Assembly: GCA_024636675.1 (NCBI GenBank)
Contig: JAGXGM010000011.1
Location: 1 to 40,566, forward strand
Length of the DNA stretch: 40,566 bases
Direction of reading: 5' to 3'
Source of the DNA: Hydrogenophilales bacterium
GTDB taxonomy: Bacteria; Pseudomonadota; Gammaproteobacteria; Burkholderiales; Thiobacillaceae
The notes beneath the pieces are model-generated. The model worked only from the letters and a program-made list of their open reading frames with translations, searched no databases and was not told where the DNA came from. This document shows, piece by piece, positions 20,402 to 28,577 of the stretch (position 1 is its first letter; each line of letters starts with the position of its first letter). The position numbers were made by a program, and so were the translations under genes.

Positions 20402-22112
20402 CCTGCAGACGGAAGCTCACCCGCCCTGCCTGATTGTCCGGCAGTTCCAGTCGATACCCCACGCGCGCGGCCTGCCGCGCAGCCTGATACAGCCCCACCC
20501 CCAAGCCGAAGTCCGACGCCACCGGACTCAGGAACAGGTTGCGCGCCACGTGCTCCGGCGCCGGCGCGCCGCTGTCGGTCACCGCGAGGCTGACCAGCGG
20601 CTGCAGCCCCAATCGCACTTCTACCGCAAGCCCCGGCTCACGCTGGCGTTTGCGCAGAGCATTGGTCAACAGATTATCGGCAACGCTGTCGAACAGATCC
20701 TGCGGCAGCAAGGTGTCGTCGAGCGCGCTGGCAAAAAACTGCACGTCGTCGTGTTCGTAGCGCGTCTGCAGGGCCGCCCACCAGGCCTGCGCAGAAATCT
20801 GGGCAACATCCATTTCAGCCGGCTGCTTCAATTTGTCGACGGTTTGCGACAGGCGTGCCGCCAGCTGGGGCAGCTGGCGCTTCATCAGCGCCTGCAGGCG
20901 CTCGCCGTCCTCCGGAGTGGAGGTGTCGGCCGCGGCGATCAGGGTTTTCATCGACTGCAGGATGTTCTTCACGTCGTGGGTCAGGCGCGCGCCGGTGTCG
21001 TGAATGGCCTGGCTGTAAGCCTGCTCGCGCAGGGTCTGCTCGCGCACCTTGGATGCGTAGAAATAGCCCAGCAGCTGCGACAGCAGCCGCACATGCAGCG
21101 CCAGCGCGGGAGTGAGCGGGCGCGGCGCCTGCCAGGTCAGGGTCAGTCCATGGAATGAATGAACGAGGGCATGCTCGGCGGGCTCGCCGAAGCTTCCCTC
21201 GCCGCGCGCGGCCTGCCAGCGGCCACCGCGGATCCAGGTCAGCTCGTGCAGGTCGGCAAGCGCTTCGCGCACGAACGACTCGGGATCGCGCTCACGCTCG
21301 GCCAGCGTCGCCAGCCGCTGCGCCCAGCCTTCGAACGGCAGCCCCACCGACAGCAGATAACGCGAAGTGATCTGCCCCAGCCCGCCAAACCCTGCACGCG
21401 GATTCCACAGCAAGGACAGCGCCAGCAAAAGCACCGCCATCCCCAGCAGCGTCTGCACCAGCGCCCAGGCGTAACTCACCTTGGCCACCGCCACCACGGC
21501 AAACGCGCCCAGCGCCACCACCATGACGAGTAGCGACAGCATCAGCCCATAAATGAAATCGAGCGTGGACGATGTCCCGCGCTGACGGCTGGCAGGCAGG
21601 AACAGGATCACCAGCGGCAGCAGCGGCAGGCCGTAGCGCACCGCGCCCTGCAGCCCATTGGGCAGCGACGCATCGCTCAGAGTTTGCGGCAGCACCCAGG
21701 CCAGCAGCAGCGCGAGCAGGTAGGCCAACGCGAGCAGGTAGGCCAGCCGCGGCCCGCGTTCGTTCTGCGAAGTCGCCACCGCGCCCACCAGCCCGGCCAG
21801 AATCGCCAGCCACAGTGCCATCACCCAGGTGCTGTCGGCCAGCACCAGTAACGCCGCCATGGCGAACACCGGCAGCGCGAGGCGCGGCTCGATGCGTGCC
21901 TCGCTGCGCACCAGCGGCTGCCACAGCAAAAACAGCCCGTAATGCGCCAGCAGGAATGCGCGCGTCACCGCGGCCTCGGCATCGAGCACCACGGCCGCGT
22001 GCAGCGCCAGCAGCATCAGGGCCAGCCAGCGGCCGGGCGTCACCCGCGTAAAGTGGGTGGCCAGCGAGGTCAGCCAGGCCAGCGGCGACGCTGTCTCGGT
22101 GCGTTCGTTCAT
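20382..22112 (-). CDS. Membrane histidine kinase (PilS/PrsK-like)
   Basis: A 576-residue sensor kinase. The N-terminal 240 residues contain about seven or eight hydrophobic helices with only short loops, so the signal is probably read in the membrane. A cytoplasmic linker follows, then the H-box THDVKNIL with phospho-acceptor His379, an N box (ADNLLTNAL) and G box GLGVGL of the ATPase domain. No receiver domain is present. HDxKN-type H boxes occur in PrsK-family kinases, which pair with PrsR-type regulators such as the one at 8055. The pairing is inferred from their shared location at the two ends of the pilus cluster. It converges on the minor pilin (20-base overlap) and is divergent from the main pilin. 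Confidence 0.88.
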   Translation of the reverse strand: MNERTETASPLAWLTSLATHFTRVTPGRWLALMLLALHAAVVLDAEAAVTRAFLLAHYGLFLLWQPLVRSEARIEPRLALPVFAMAALLVLADSTWVMALWLAILAGLVGAVATSQNERGPRLAYLLALAYLLALLLAWVLPQTLSDASLPNGLQGAVRYGLPLLPLVILFLPASRQRGTSSTLDFIYGLMLSLLVMVVALGAFAVVAVAKVSYAWALVQTLLGMAVLLLALSLLWNPRAGFGGLGQITSRYLLSVGLPFEGWAQRLATLAERERDPESFVREALADLHELTWIRGGRWQAARGEGSFGEPAEHALVHSFHGLTLTWQAPRPLTPALALHVRLLSQLLGYFYASKVREQTLREQAYSQAIHDTGARLTHDVKNILQSMKTLIAAADTSTPEDGERLQALMKRQLPQLAARLSQTVDKLKQPAEMDVAQISAQAWWAALQTRYEHDDVQFFASALDDTLLPQDLFDSVADNLLTNALRKRQREPGLAVEVRLGLQPLVSLAVTDSGAPAPEHVARNLFLSPVASDFGLGVGLYQAARQAARVGYRLELPDNQAGRVSFRLQATASNP

Positions 22113-22142
22113 ATCAAGGGAGTGTGAGTGGTGCGGTAGAAA

Positions 22143-22176
22143 CCCGGCATGCCATAGCTATCGGCATTTCGCCGGG
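22143..22176. promoter_or_regulatory. Inverted repeat in the kinase/pilin divergent region, possible enhancer
   Basis: CCCGGC (22143-22148) pairs with GCCGGG (22171-22176), enclosing ATGCC (22149-22153) that pairs with GGCAT (22163-22167). An octamer CCGGCATG found here (22144-22151) recurs in the same orientation at 22225-22232. This lies 170-210 bases before the predicted pilin transcription start, where a sigma-54 activator could bind. No binding motif is known, so this is an inference. Confidence 0.35.
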
Positions 22177-22295
22177 GAAATGGAGTCCGCGAACAGCCCG
22201 GTCCGCCCCAAGCCTGCTGAAAATCCGGCATGGACGTTGTATTTTCGTCAAAAACACGTCCGTCCAGCTACGCAATATTTGATTTTTATTAATTT

Positions 22296-22308
22296 TATCA
22301 ACAAATTA
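22296..22308 (+). promoter_or_regulatory. IHF-binding site at the pilin promoter
   Basis: TATCAACAAATTA matches the IHF consensus WATCAANNNNTTR at all nine defined positions, in an AT-rich stretch. It is centred about 48 bases before the predicted start site, between a sigma-54 promoter and possible upstream activator sites. This is the normal place for IHF to bend DNA and bring the activator to sigma-54 polymerase. Confidence 0.6.
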
Positions 22309-22322
22309 ATTACAGGAAAGGA

Positions 22323-22339
22323 CTGGAACGAATTTTGCA
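22323..22339 (+). promoter_or_regulatory. Sigma-54 promoter of the pilin gene
   Basis: CTGGAACGAATTTTGCA matches YTGGCACGRNNNTTGCW at 13 of 14 informative positions; only TGGAAC for TGGCAC differs. GG (22325-22326) and GC (22337-22338) have the correct offset. The predicted start is near 22350, giving a leader of about 29 bases that includes the ribosome site GGAG (22366-22369). Confidence 0.8.
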
Positions 22340-22378
22340 TCTTGGCGGTCAGGCAATAAATTAACGGAGCGCACTGCC

Positions 22379-23014
22379 ATGCAACATCTTAACTTCCCGC
22401 GTCGCCAGTCGGGCTTTACCCTGATCGAGATCGCCATTGTGCTGGTCATCATCGGTCTGCTGCTCGGCGGCATACTCAAGGGACAGGAACTGATCAACAG
22501 CGCTCGGGTGAAGAATCTCGCCACCGACTTCCGCAACGTGCCGGTATTCATCTACGGCTATCAGGACAAGTTCAGGGCGCTACCCGGCGATGACCCCGCC
22601 GCCATCGAGCATGTAACTGCAACAAACAATGGCGATGGCGATGGCGTCATCGAAGGCGCTTGGGACAGTGGGACCGCGGCCATTCCAACTGAAGCCTTCC
22701 TGTTTTGGCAACACGTCCGACTCGCCGGGCTGGCGCCCGGCCCCACCGATTTAGCCGCAACCGATTATCGGCCCCGCAATGCAGTAGGTGGCGCCATCGG
22801 TGTCCAAAGCACAGCGCCATTTACCGGGATTGGGGGGACTTACTTCATCTGCTCGGGCGGCATTCTGGGAAGTTATGCCAAACAACTCGACATCCAGCTG
22901 GATGACGGCAACACGGAAACCGGCTCGCTGATGGTTGGCACGACGTTGCCCACTGCTATTGCCACTGGGACCATAGTTGATGCCAGCCCTTACACCGTTT
23001 GCATGGGAATTTGA
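22379..23014 (+). CDS. MSHA-type pilin (probable main pilin)
   Basis: A 211-residue prepilin. The 12-residue leader ends in Gly12 and is followed by FTLIEIAIVLVIIGLLLGG, with Glu at +5 after cleavage. The mature globular part contains an acidic loop NNGDGDGVIEG of the calcium-binding type and two cysteines (ICSGG and YTVCMGI) that could form the C-terminal disulfide loop of type IV pilins. It has its own sigma-54 promoter, IHF site and ribosome site (GGAG), and its own terminator, which suggests separate, high expression. I call it the main pilin for these reasons. It lies apart from the assembly operon, with the kinase gene between them. Confidence 0.88.
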   Translation: MQHLNFPRRQSGFTLIEIAIVLVIIGLLLGGILKGQELINSARVKNLATDFRNVPVFIYGYQDKFRALPGDDPAAIEHVTATNNGDGDGVIEGAWDSGTAAIPTEAFLFWQHVRLAGLAPGPTDLAATDYRPRNAVGGAIGVQSTAPFTGIGGTYFICSGGILGSYAKQLDIQLDDGNTETGSLMVGTTLPTAIATGTIVDASPYTVCMGI

Positions 23015-23032
23015 TTCTGCTCCGCGTCTACA

Positions 23033-23058
23033 AGAGCCCGCTTCGGCGGGCTCTTTTT
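23033..23058 (+). terminator. Rho-independent terminator of the pilin gene
   Basis: AGAGCCCGC, a TTCG loop, GCGGGCTCT and then a T run: a nine-pair GC-rich stem with a UUCG-type tetraloop. It lies 18 bases after the pilin stop, and between it and the convergent antiporter gene. Confidence 0.9.
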
Positions 23059-23086
23059 CGTCTTTACGCAAGGCACCGCAAAGAGC

Positions 23087-25057
23087 TTAGCCCTGCAACA
23101 CCCTAAACTCCGCCGCCGCCAGCCCATCGGCGGCGCCGCGCAGCACCAGCACGTCGCCGGCCTTGATTTCGGTGTCGGGCTGGGGGTCGACACCCTTGAT
23201 TCCCTGACGGCGGATCGCCACCACTTCCACCAGCAACTCGTCCAGCGCCAACGCTTCCAGGCTGCGGCCGGCCGCGGCCGCGCCCTGCGTGATCAGCACC
23301 GTATGCAGGCGCGGCTGGGCGTGCTGGTCGAGTTCGTCGTCGGCGTCAGAGGCGCCGCGGAAAAAGCCGCGCATGATGGCGTAGCGCGTTTCGCGCACTT
23401 CGCGGATCCGCTTCAGCACCTGGGTGAGCGGCACGCCCAGCAGCATCAGCGCGTGGGACGCCAGCATCAGCGAACCCTCCATCACCTCGGACACCACTTC
23501 AGCCGCGCCCGCCGCTTTCAGCGCGTCGATGTGGGTGTCGTCGATGGTGCGCACCACCACCGGCAAATCCGGCCGCAACTCGCGCACGTGGCGCAGGATG
23601 GCCATGCTCGAATGCAGGTCGGAATAGGTCACCACGACGGCCTGCGCGCGGGAGAGGCCGGCGGCGACCAGCACCTCGCGGCGGCTGGCGTCGCCATACA
23701 CCACATTGACACCGGACGCCGCCACGGCACGGATACGCTCGGGATCGGCATCGAGCGCGACAAAGCTGACACCTTCCGCCTCCAGCAGACGCGACAGGTT
23801 CTGCCCGCTGCGACCATAGCCGCAGACGATGACGTGCTGGGCCTTGCCGAAGGTCTTGACCGCGATGTCGTGCACTTCCTTGGCGCGACCGGCCCATTCG
23901 CTGCCGGCAAGCAGGCGGGTGATCGCGTCCATGCGGTTGATCAGAAGCGGGGCGATCAGCATCGACAGCACCATGGCCGCCAGCACCGGCTGGGTGACCT
24001 CGGCGCCCAGCAGGGTCAAGTCGGCCGCCTGCGCCAGCAGCACGAAGCCGAACTCACCCGCCTGCGCCAGCCCCAATGCCGTACGCACGGCGGTAGGCCG
24101 GCTGCTGCCGAAGGCCATTGCCAGGCCGCCTACCAGCAGGACCTTGCCGACGACGATAGCGGCCACCAGCAGCAGCACATCGCCCCAGTTCAGCATCACC
24201 TGCATCAGGTCGAGCCGCATCCCGATGGTGACGAAGAACAGCCCCAGCAGAACGTCGCGGAAGGGCTTGATGTCGTCTTCCACCTGGTAGCGATATTCGG
24301 TTTCGGAGATCAGCATGCCGGCCAGGAAGGCACCCAGCGCCAGCGACAGGCCGGCGCTTTCGGTGAGGAACGCCAGCCCCAGGGTGAACAACAGCAGGTT
24401 CAGGGTGAACAGTTCGGGCGACTTGTGCCCGGCCACCCACTGGAACCACGGACGCATGATGCGCTGGCCGATAAACAGCAAAAAGCCCAGCACCAGCACC
24501 GCCTTGAACATGGCCAGCCCCAGCACCAGTCCCATGTTATCGGCATCCTTGGCGAACGCCGGGATCAGGATCAACAGCGGCACCACCGCCAGATCCTGGA
24601 ACAGCAGCGCACCGAAAATCTGGCGCCCGTGCGGGGTCTGGATTTCAAGCCGTTCGGCCAGGAGTTTCGACACGATGGCGGTGGACGACATCGACATGAT
24701 GCCGCCCAGGGCGATGGCCGCCAGCAGCGGCAACTCGAGCAGCCAGGCAACGAAGGCGGTGAGCACGATGGTGAGCACGACCTGCGCGCCACCGAAGCCG
24801 AACACTGTCATGCGCATGGTCATCAGGCGCGGCAGGCTGAACTCCAGGCCGATGGAAAACATCAGGAACACCACGCCGAACTCGGCCAGATAGCGCGCTT
24901 CCTCGCTGTCCGGAATCCAGCCCAGCGCGAACGGGCCAATGGCGATGCCGGTCACCAGATAGCCAAGCATGGTCGGCAGGCGCAGGGCGCGCGCGGCGGC
25001 CGCCACCAGCACGGCGACCGCGAGCAGTATCAACACGAGCTGCAGGCTGGAATGCAT
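23087..25057 (-). CDS. Monovalent cation:proton antiporter, CPA2 family (KefB/YbaL type)
   Basis: A 656-residue protein. About 380 N-terminal residues form a Na+/H+ exchanger-type membrane domain with 11-13 helices (for example LPTMLGYLVTGIAIGP and AEFGVVFLMFSIGLEFSLPRL). A TrkA-N/RCK nucleotide-binding domain follows (VIVCGYGRSGQNLSRLL, then VVYGDASRREVL) and a TrkA-C domain ends the protein. It should exchange K+ or Na+ for protons across the inner membrane under NAD(H)-type control. It is divergent from kdsD, with 47 bases between the starts. The exact ion is not determined by sequence. Confidence 0.93.
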   Translation of the reverse strand: MHSSLQLVLILLAVAVLVAAAARALRLPTMLGYLVTGIAIGPFALGWIPDSEEARYLAEFGVVFLMFSIGLEFSLPRLMTMRMTVFGFGGAQVVLTIVLTAFVAWLLELPLLAAIALGGIMSMSSTAIVSKLLAERLEIQTPHGRQIFGALLFQDLAVVPLLILIPAFAKDADNMGLVLGLAMFKAVLVLGFLLFIGQRIMRPWFQWVAGHKSPELFTLNLLLFTLGLAFLTESAGLSLALGAFLAGMLISETEYRYQVEDDIKPFRDVLLGLFFVTIGMRLDLMQVMLNWGDVLLLVAAIVVGKVLLVGGLAMAFGSSRPTAVRTALGLAQAGEFGFVLLAQAADLTLLGAEVTQPVLAAMVLSMLIAPLLINRMDAITRLLAGSEWAGRAKEVHDIAVKTFGKAQHVIVCGYGRSGQNLSRLLEAEGVSFVALDADPERIRAVAASGVNVVYGDASRREVLVAAGLSRAQAVVVTYSDLHSSMAILRHVRELRPDLPVVVRTIDDTHIDALKAAGAAEVVSEVMEGSLMLASHALMLLGVPLTQVLKRIREVRETRYAIMRGFFRGASDADDELDQHAQPRLHTVLITQGAAAAGRSLEALALDELLVEVVAIRRQGIKGVDPQPDTEIKAGDVLVLRGAADGLAAAEFRVLQG

Positions 25058-25090
25058 TCAGGAAAACGCGGTTGGAAAGGCAGGCTTTAG

Positions 25091-25096
25091 TATACT
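25091..25096 (+). promoter_or_regulatory. Probable -10 element of the kdsD operon
   Basis: TATACT lies nine bases before the kdsD ATG at 25105, within the 47-base divergent gap. No good -35 is seen at 16-18 bases, so the promoter is weak or a start further upstream is used. A transcript from here would have a very short leader. Confidence 0.3.
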
Positions 25097-25104
25097 TGCC
25101 GACC

Positions 25105-26091
25105 ATGCGACCCCAACCCTCCTCCGCCGAACATTTGCTTGCGCTTGCGCGCCAGGTGCTCGACATCGAAGCCGACGCCCTGCGTACCACTGCCTCCCGA
25201 CTCGACGCCGGTTTTGCCGACGCGGTGCATCTGATCCTGGCCTGCAGCGGCCGCGTCGTGGTCTCGGGCATGGGCAAGTCCGGGCATATCGGCTGCAAGA
25301 TCGCCGCCACCCTGGCCTCTACCGGCACGCCGGCGTTTTTCATGCACCCGGGCGAAGCCAGCCATGGCGACCTCGGCATGATCACGCAAAACGACGTCGT
25401 GCTGGCGCTGTCGAATTCGGGTGAGAGCAACGAAATCGTCTGCATCGTGCCGCTCATCAAGCGGCGCGGCGCCAAGCTCATTGCGATGACCGGCAATCCG
25501 CATTCAACCCTGGCGCGCGAGGCCGACGCTCACCTCAATGCTGCGGTCGACAAGGAAGCCTGCCCGCTCAACCTGGCGCCCACCGCCAGCACCACGGCAG
25601 CGCTGGCGCTGGGCGATGCGCTGGCGGTGGCGCTGCTCGACGCGCGCGGCTTTTCGGCCGACGACTTCGCCCGATCCCATCCCGGCGGCAGCCTCGGCCG
25701 GCGTCTGCTGGTGCACGTGCGCGACGTCATGCACAGCGGCAACGATCTGCCGAAAATCGATCTCGACGCCTCACTCAAGGTCGCCTTGCTCGAAATGACG
25801 AAGAAAGGGCTCGGCATGACCGCCGTGGTCGACGCCGCCGGAAAAGTGGCGGGGGTGTTCACCGACGGCGACCTGCGGCGGGCGCTGGAGCATGCGCTCG
25901 ATCTGCAGCAGGCACGGGTGACCGACCTGATGACGCCCAACCCCAAGACGATCGGCGCGGACGAACTCGCCGTGGCGGCGGTGGAAAAAATGGACACCCT
26001 TAAAATTAACGGTCTGCTGGTGGTCGACCCCGACAACACCCTGGTCGGAGCGCTCAACATGCACGACCTGCTGAAAGCGGGGGTGGTGTGA
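25105..26091 (+). CDS. kdsD: Arabinose-5-phosphate isomerase
   Basis: A 328-residue KpsF/GutQ-family enzyme that converts ribulose-5-phosphate to arabinose-5-phosphate, the first step of KDO synthesis for LPS. The SIS domain (residues about 40-180) has VVVSGMGKSGHIG and NSGESNEIV; two CBS domains form the C-terminal 120 residues (VRDVMHSGNDLP, then VTDLMTPNPKTI). The ATG at 25105 (MRPQPSSAEHL) is preferred to an upstream TTG at 25072. It overlaps kdsC by one base. Confidence 0.95.
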   Translation: MRPQPSSAEHLLALARQVLDIEADALRTTASRLDAGFADAVHLILACSGRVVVSGMGKSGHIGCKIAATLASTGTPAFFMHPGEASHGDLGMITQNDVVLALSNSGESNEIVCIVPLIKRRGAKLIAMTGNPHSTLAREADAHLNAAVDKEACPLNLAPTASTTAALALGDALAVALLDARGFSADDFARSHPGGSLGRRLLVHVRDVMHSGNDLPKIDLDASLKVALLEMTKKGLGMTAVVDAAGKVAGVFTDGDLRRALEHALDLQQARVTDLMTPNPKTIGADELAVAAVEKMDTLKINGLLVVDPDNTLVGALNMHDLLKAGVV

Positions 26092-26633
26092 TGACTGCGC
26101 ATGTCATGACAGCTGACCTGATTGTCCGCGCGCAGAAAATCAAGCTGGTCGCGTTCGACGTCGACGGCGTGATGACCGACGGCACCCTGTTCCTGGCCGA
26201 CGATGGACAGGAATACAAAGGCTTCAACTCGCTTGACGGCCACGGCCTGAAAATGCTCAAGGGCAGCGGCGTCGAGCTTGCCATCATCACCGGCCGCAGT
26301 TCTCGGGTGGTGGAAAACCGCGCGAAGAATCTCGGCATCGAGATCATCCACCAGGGCGCGCACGACAAGCTGGTCGTATACGAGGCGCTCTGCCGCGAAC
26401 TCGGCATCGATTGCGAAGTCACCGCCTACATGGGCGACGACGTGGTCGACCTGCCGGTGATGCGGCGCGCAGGCCTGGCGATCACCGTGCCCGCCGCGCC
26501 CGAACTGGTGAAGGCACACAGCCACTACATCACCACCCGTGAAGCCGGACGCGGCGCGGTGCGCGAAGCCTGCGAGTTCCTGATGCGCGCACAGGGCACG
26601 CTGGACGCGGCACTGGCACCTTATCTGAGATGA
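26091..26633 (+). CDS. kdsC: 3-deoxy-D-manno-octulosonate-8-phosphate phosphatase
   Basis: A 180-residue HAD-superfamily phosphatase releasing KDO from KDO-8-phosphate. The DxD motif is in FDVDGVMTDG, motif II in IITGRSS, and the final acidic motif in YMGDDVVDLPVM. Length fits the small C0-type HAD subfamily. The ATG at 26091 overlaps the kdsD stop (TGATG), which supports coupling; a GTG at 26088 is a second option. Confidence 0.95.
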   Translation: MTAHVMTADLIVRAQKIKLVAFDVDGVMTDGTLFLADDGQEYKGFNSLDGHGLKMLKGSGVELAIITGRSSRVVENRAKNLGIEIIHQGAHDKLVVYEALCRELGIDCEVTAYMGDDVVDLPVMRRAGLAITVPAAPELVKAHSHYITTREAGRGAVREACEFLMRAQGTLDAALAPYLR

Positions 26634-26679
26634 AGCGACGTGGTCCGACCCCATCGCGCAGCGCGGATTCGAAGACAGC

Positions 26680-27261
26680 ATGATCATGCGAGGATCGCTG
26701 TGGCTGCCGCTGGCGATTATGTTGCTGCTGGCCACCCTCAGCTTCTGGATCGAGCGATCGGTGCAGCTGACCGCCACCGGCAGCGATGCGGCCCAAACCG
26801 ATCCTGAGGGCATCATGGAAAACTTCGATGCGCTGCGCACCGACTCGACAGGCAAACCGCATTACCGCTTGTCCGCCAAAAAGCTCAAGCATTATTCAGG
26901 CAGCAAACGCACTGAACTGGAATCGCCTCGCTTCGTCCTGCTCGATGCCGAAGCGGGCGAAGTGAGCGCAATAGCCAGGCAGGCCACCGTTTCGCCCGAT
27001 GGCGACGAAGTAGAACTACTCGACGAAGTTCTCGTCCAACGTGCCGCCCGCCCCGGGCAATCCGCCATGACCCTGCGCACGGAACGGCTGCTCGTTTTCC
27101 CCGAGCGCGACCTGCTGCGCGCGCCGGGCGCCGTCGATATTCTCGACGCTACTCTGGCAGTGCGCGCGGGCGCCATGGAATACGACGCCGGACAGCGCCG
27201 CATCAAACTGACAGGACGGGTGCACGCCCGTTATATTTCCGGACAAAACGAAGGCCCATGA
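26680..27261 (+). CDS. lptC: LPS export protein LptC
   Basis: A 193-residue bitopic inner-membrane protein of the Lpt bridge. A single N-terminal helix (residues about 5-22, LWLPLAIMLLLATLSFWI) is followed by a beta-jellyroll periplasmic domain (PEGIMENFDALRTDSTGKPHYRLSAKKL is split by its usual MENFD-type motif). It is 46 bases after kdsC and overlaps lptA by four bases. Sequence conservation of LptC is low, so the assignment relies also on the lptC-lptA-lptB order. Confidence 0.9.
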   Translation: MIMRGSLWLPLAIMLLLATLSFWIERSVQLTATGSDAAQTDPEGIMENFDALRTDSTGKPHYRLSAKKLKHYSGSKRTELESPRFVLLDAEAGEVSAIARQATVSPDGDEVELLDEVLVQRAARPGQSAMTLRTERLLVFPERDLLRAPGAVDILDATLAVRAGAMEYDAGQRRIKLTGRVHARYISGQNEGP

Positions 27262-27788
27262 ATGCCATGCAAACATTGAAGACGGGATTTTATGCGGCGC
27301 TGTGTGCCGCGCTGCTGGCTTCGCCCGCCCATGCCGAAAAGGCTGACCGTAACAAGCCGGTCAACCTTGAAGCGGACATGGTCACCATCGACGACATCAA
27401 GAAAGTCAGCGTCTACCAGGGCAATGTGATACTGAGCCAGGGCACGCTGATGCTGCGCGCCGACCGCGTGCAGGTGACCCAGAATGCGGGTGGACTCGAC
27501 AAAATCAGCGCCATCGGCCGTCCCGCGACGTTCCGCCAGAAGCTCGACGGCCGCGACGAGTTCATCGATGGCTTCGCCAACCGCATCGAGTACGACAGCG
27601 TCAACAGCCAGCTTGAAATGATCGGCCAGGCCCAGCTGCGGCGCGGCGATGACGAACTGCGCGGCGCGCAGATTTCCTACAACGCCGACACCGAGTTCTA
27701 CAAGGTCGTCGGCCAGCCCGATGCAAAAACCCCGGCCGGCCGGGTACGCGCCGTCATCCGCCCGAAACCGCGTACCGAGCAGCCATGA
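27258..27788 (+). CDS. lptA: Periplasmic LPS transport protein LptA
   Basis: A 176-residue periplasmic protein. The signal peptide ends near residue 26 ([12 protein letters not shown]). The OstA-type repeat domain follows ([20 protein letters not shown], then [20 protein letters not shown]). It bridges LptC and the outer-membrane LptD, moving LPS between them. ATGA overlaps join it to lptC and lptB. A short basic C-terminus ([11 protein letters not shown]) is normal for the family. Confidence 0.93.
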   Translation: MNAMQTLKTGFYAALCAALLASPAHAEKADRNKPVNLEADMVTIDDIKKVSVYQGNVILSQGTLMLRADRVQVTQNAGGLDKISAIGRPATFRQKLDGRDEFIDGFANRIEYDSVNSQLEMIGQAQLRRGDDELRGAQISYNADTEFYKVVGQPDAKTPAGRVRAVIRPKPRTEQP

Positions 27789-28507
27789 GCCAGATTTCCG
27801 CCCAGGGCCTGCGCAAGACGTACGGCAAACGCACCGTGGTCCACGATGTCTCGTTCGAGGTCAACAGCGGCGAGGTGGTCGGGCTGCTGGGGCCCAACGG
27901 CGCCGGCAAGACCACCTGCTTTTACATGGTGGTCGGGCTGGTCACGGCCGACGGCGGCAGCGTGCAGATGGATACGCACGACCTCACCCACATGGCGATC
28001 CACCAGCGCGCGCGGCTGGGGCTGTCCTACCTGCCGCAGGAGCCATCGATCTTCCGCAAGATGACGGTGGAGGAGAATATCCGCGCCATTCTGGAGCTCA
28101 AGTCCTACACCGGGGATGAACGCGAGGAACATCTCAACAACCTGCTCGAAGACCTGCACATCGCCCACCTGCGCGAGGCCGCCGCCATCAGCCTGTCCGG
28201 CGGCGAGCGCCGCCGCGTGGAAATCGCCCGCGCACTCGCGATCAATCCGCGCTTCATCCTGCTCGACGAACCGTTCGCCGGGGTCGACCCCATTGCCGTG
28301 CTCGACATCCAGAAACTGGTGCATTTTTTGATCGAACGCGACATCGGTGTGCTCATCACCGACCACAACGTGCGCGAGACCCTGGGCATCTGCGACCGCG
28401 CCTACATCATCAATGAAGGACGCCTCCTGGTCGCCGGCACGCCCGACCTCATCATCCAGGACGACAATGCACGCAAGGTCTATCTTGGCGAAAATTTCCG
28501 CCTGTAA
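27785..28507 (+). CDS. lptB: LPS export ABC transporter ATP-binding protein LptB
   Basis: A 240-residue ATPase of the LptB2FG LPS extractor. Walker A is GPNGAGKT (residues 36-43), the signature is [15 protein letters not shown], and Walker B with the catalytic Glu is [13 protein letters not shown]; the H-loop is in [11 protein letters not shown]. LptF and LptG are not in the window. It ends 70 bases before rpoN, an order conserved in many beta- and gammaproteobacteria. Confidence 0.97.
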   Translation: MSQISAQGLRKTYGKRTVVHDVSFEVNSGEVVGLLGPNGAGKTTCFYMVVGLVTADGGSVQMDTHDLTHMAIHQRARLGLSYLPQEPSIFRKMTVEENIRAILELKSYTGDEREEHLNNLLEDLHIAHLREAAAISLSGGERRRVEIARALAINPRFILLDEPFAGVDPIAVLDIQKLVHFLIERDIGVLITDHNVRETLGICDRAYIINEGRLLVAGTPDLIIQDDNARKVYLGENFRL

Positions 28508-28510
28508 TAT

Positions 28511-28538
28511 CTGACGCCGCAAGAAATCGCGCTACACT
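28511..28538 (+). promoter_or_regulatory. Possible sigma-70 promoter of rpoN
   Basis: CTGACG (28511-28516), a 16-base spacer and TACACT (28533-28538) would start transcription near 28545, 33 bases before the rpoN ATG. The hexamers match at four of six positions each. Immediately after it lies an 11-base palindrome CTTGATTCAAG (28537-28547). Confidence 0.35.
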
Positions 28539-28547
28539 TGATTCAAG

Positions 28548-28564
28548 TCGGCACGATTTTTGCC
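28548..28564 (+). promoter_or_regulatory. Sigma-54-like site in the rpoN leader
   Basis: TCGGCACGATTTTTGCC matches 12 of 14 informative positions of YTGGCACGRNNNTTGCW, with GG (28550-28551) and GC (28562-28563) at the correct offset. A start from it would fall near 28575, only about three bases before the ATG. It is therefore more likely an autoregulatory binding site than a useful promoter. Confidence 0.45.
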
Positions 28565-28577
28565 GTAGTCAGTTTTC

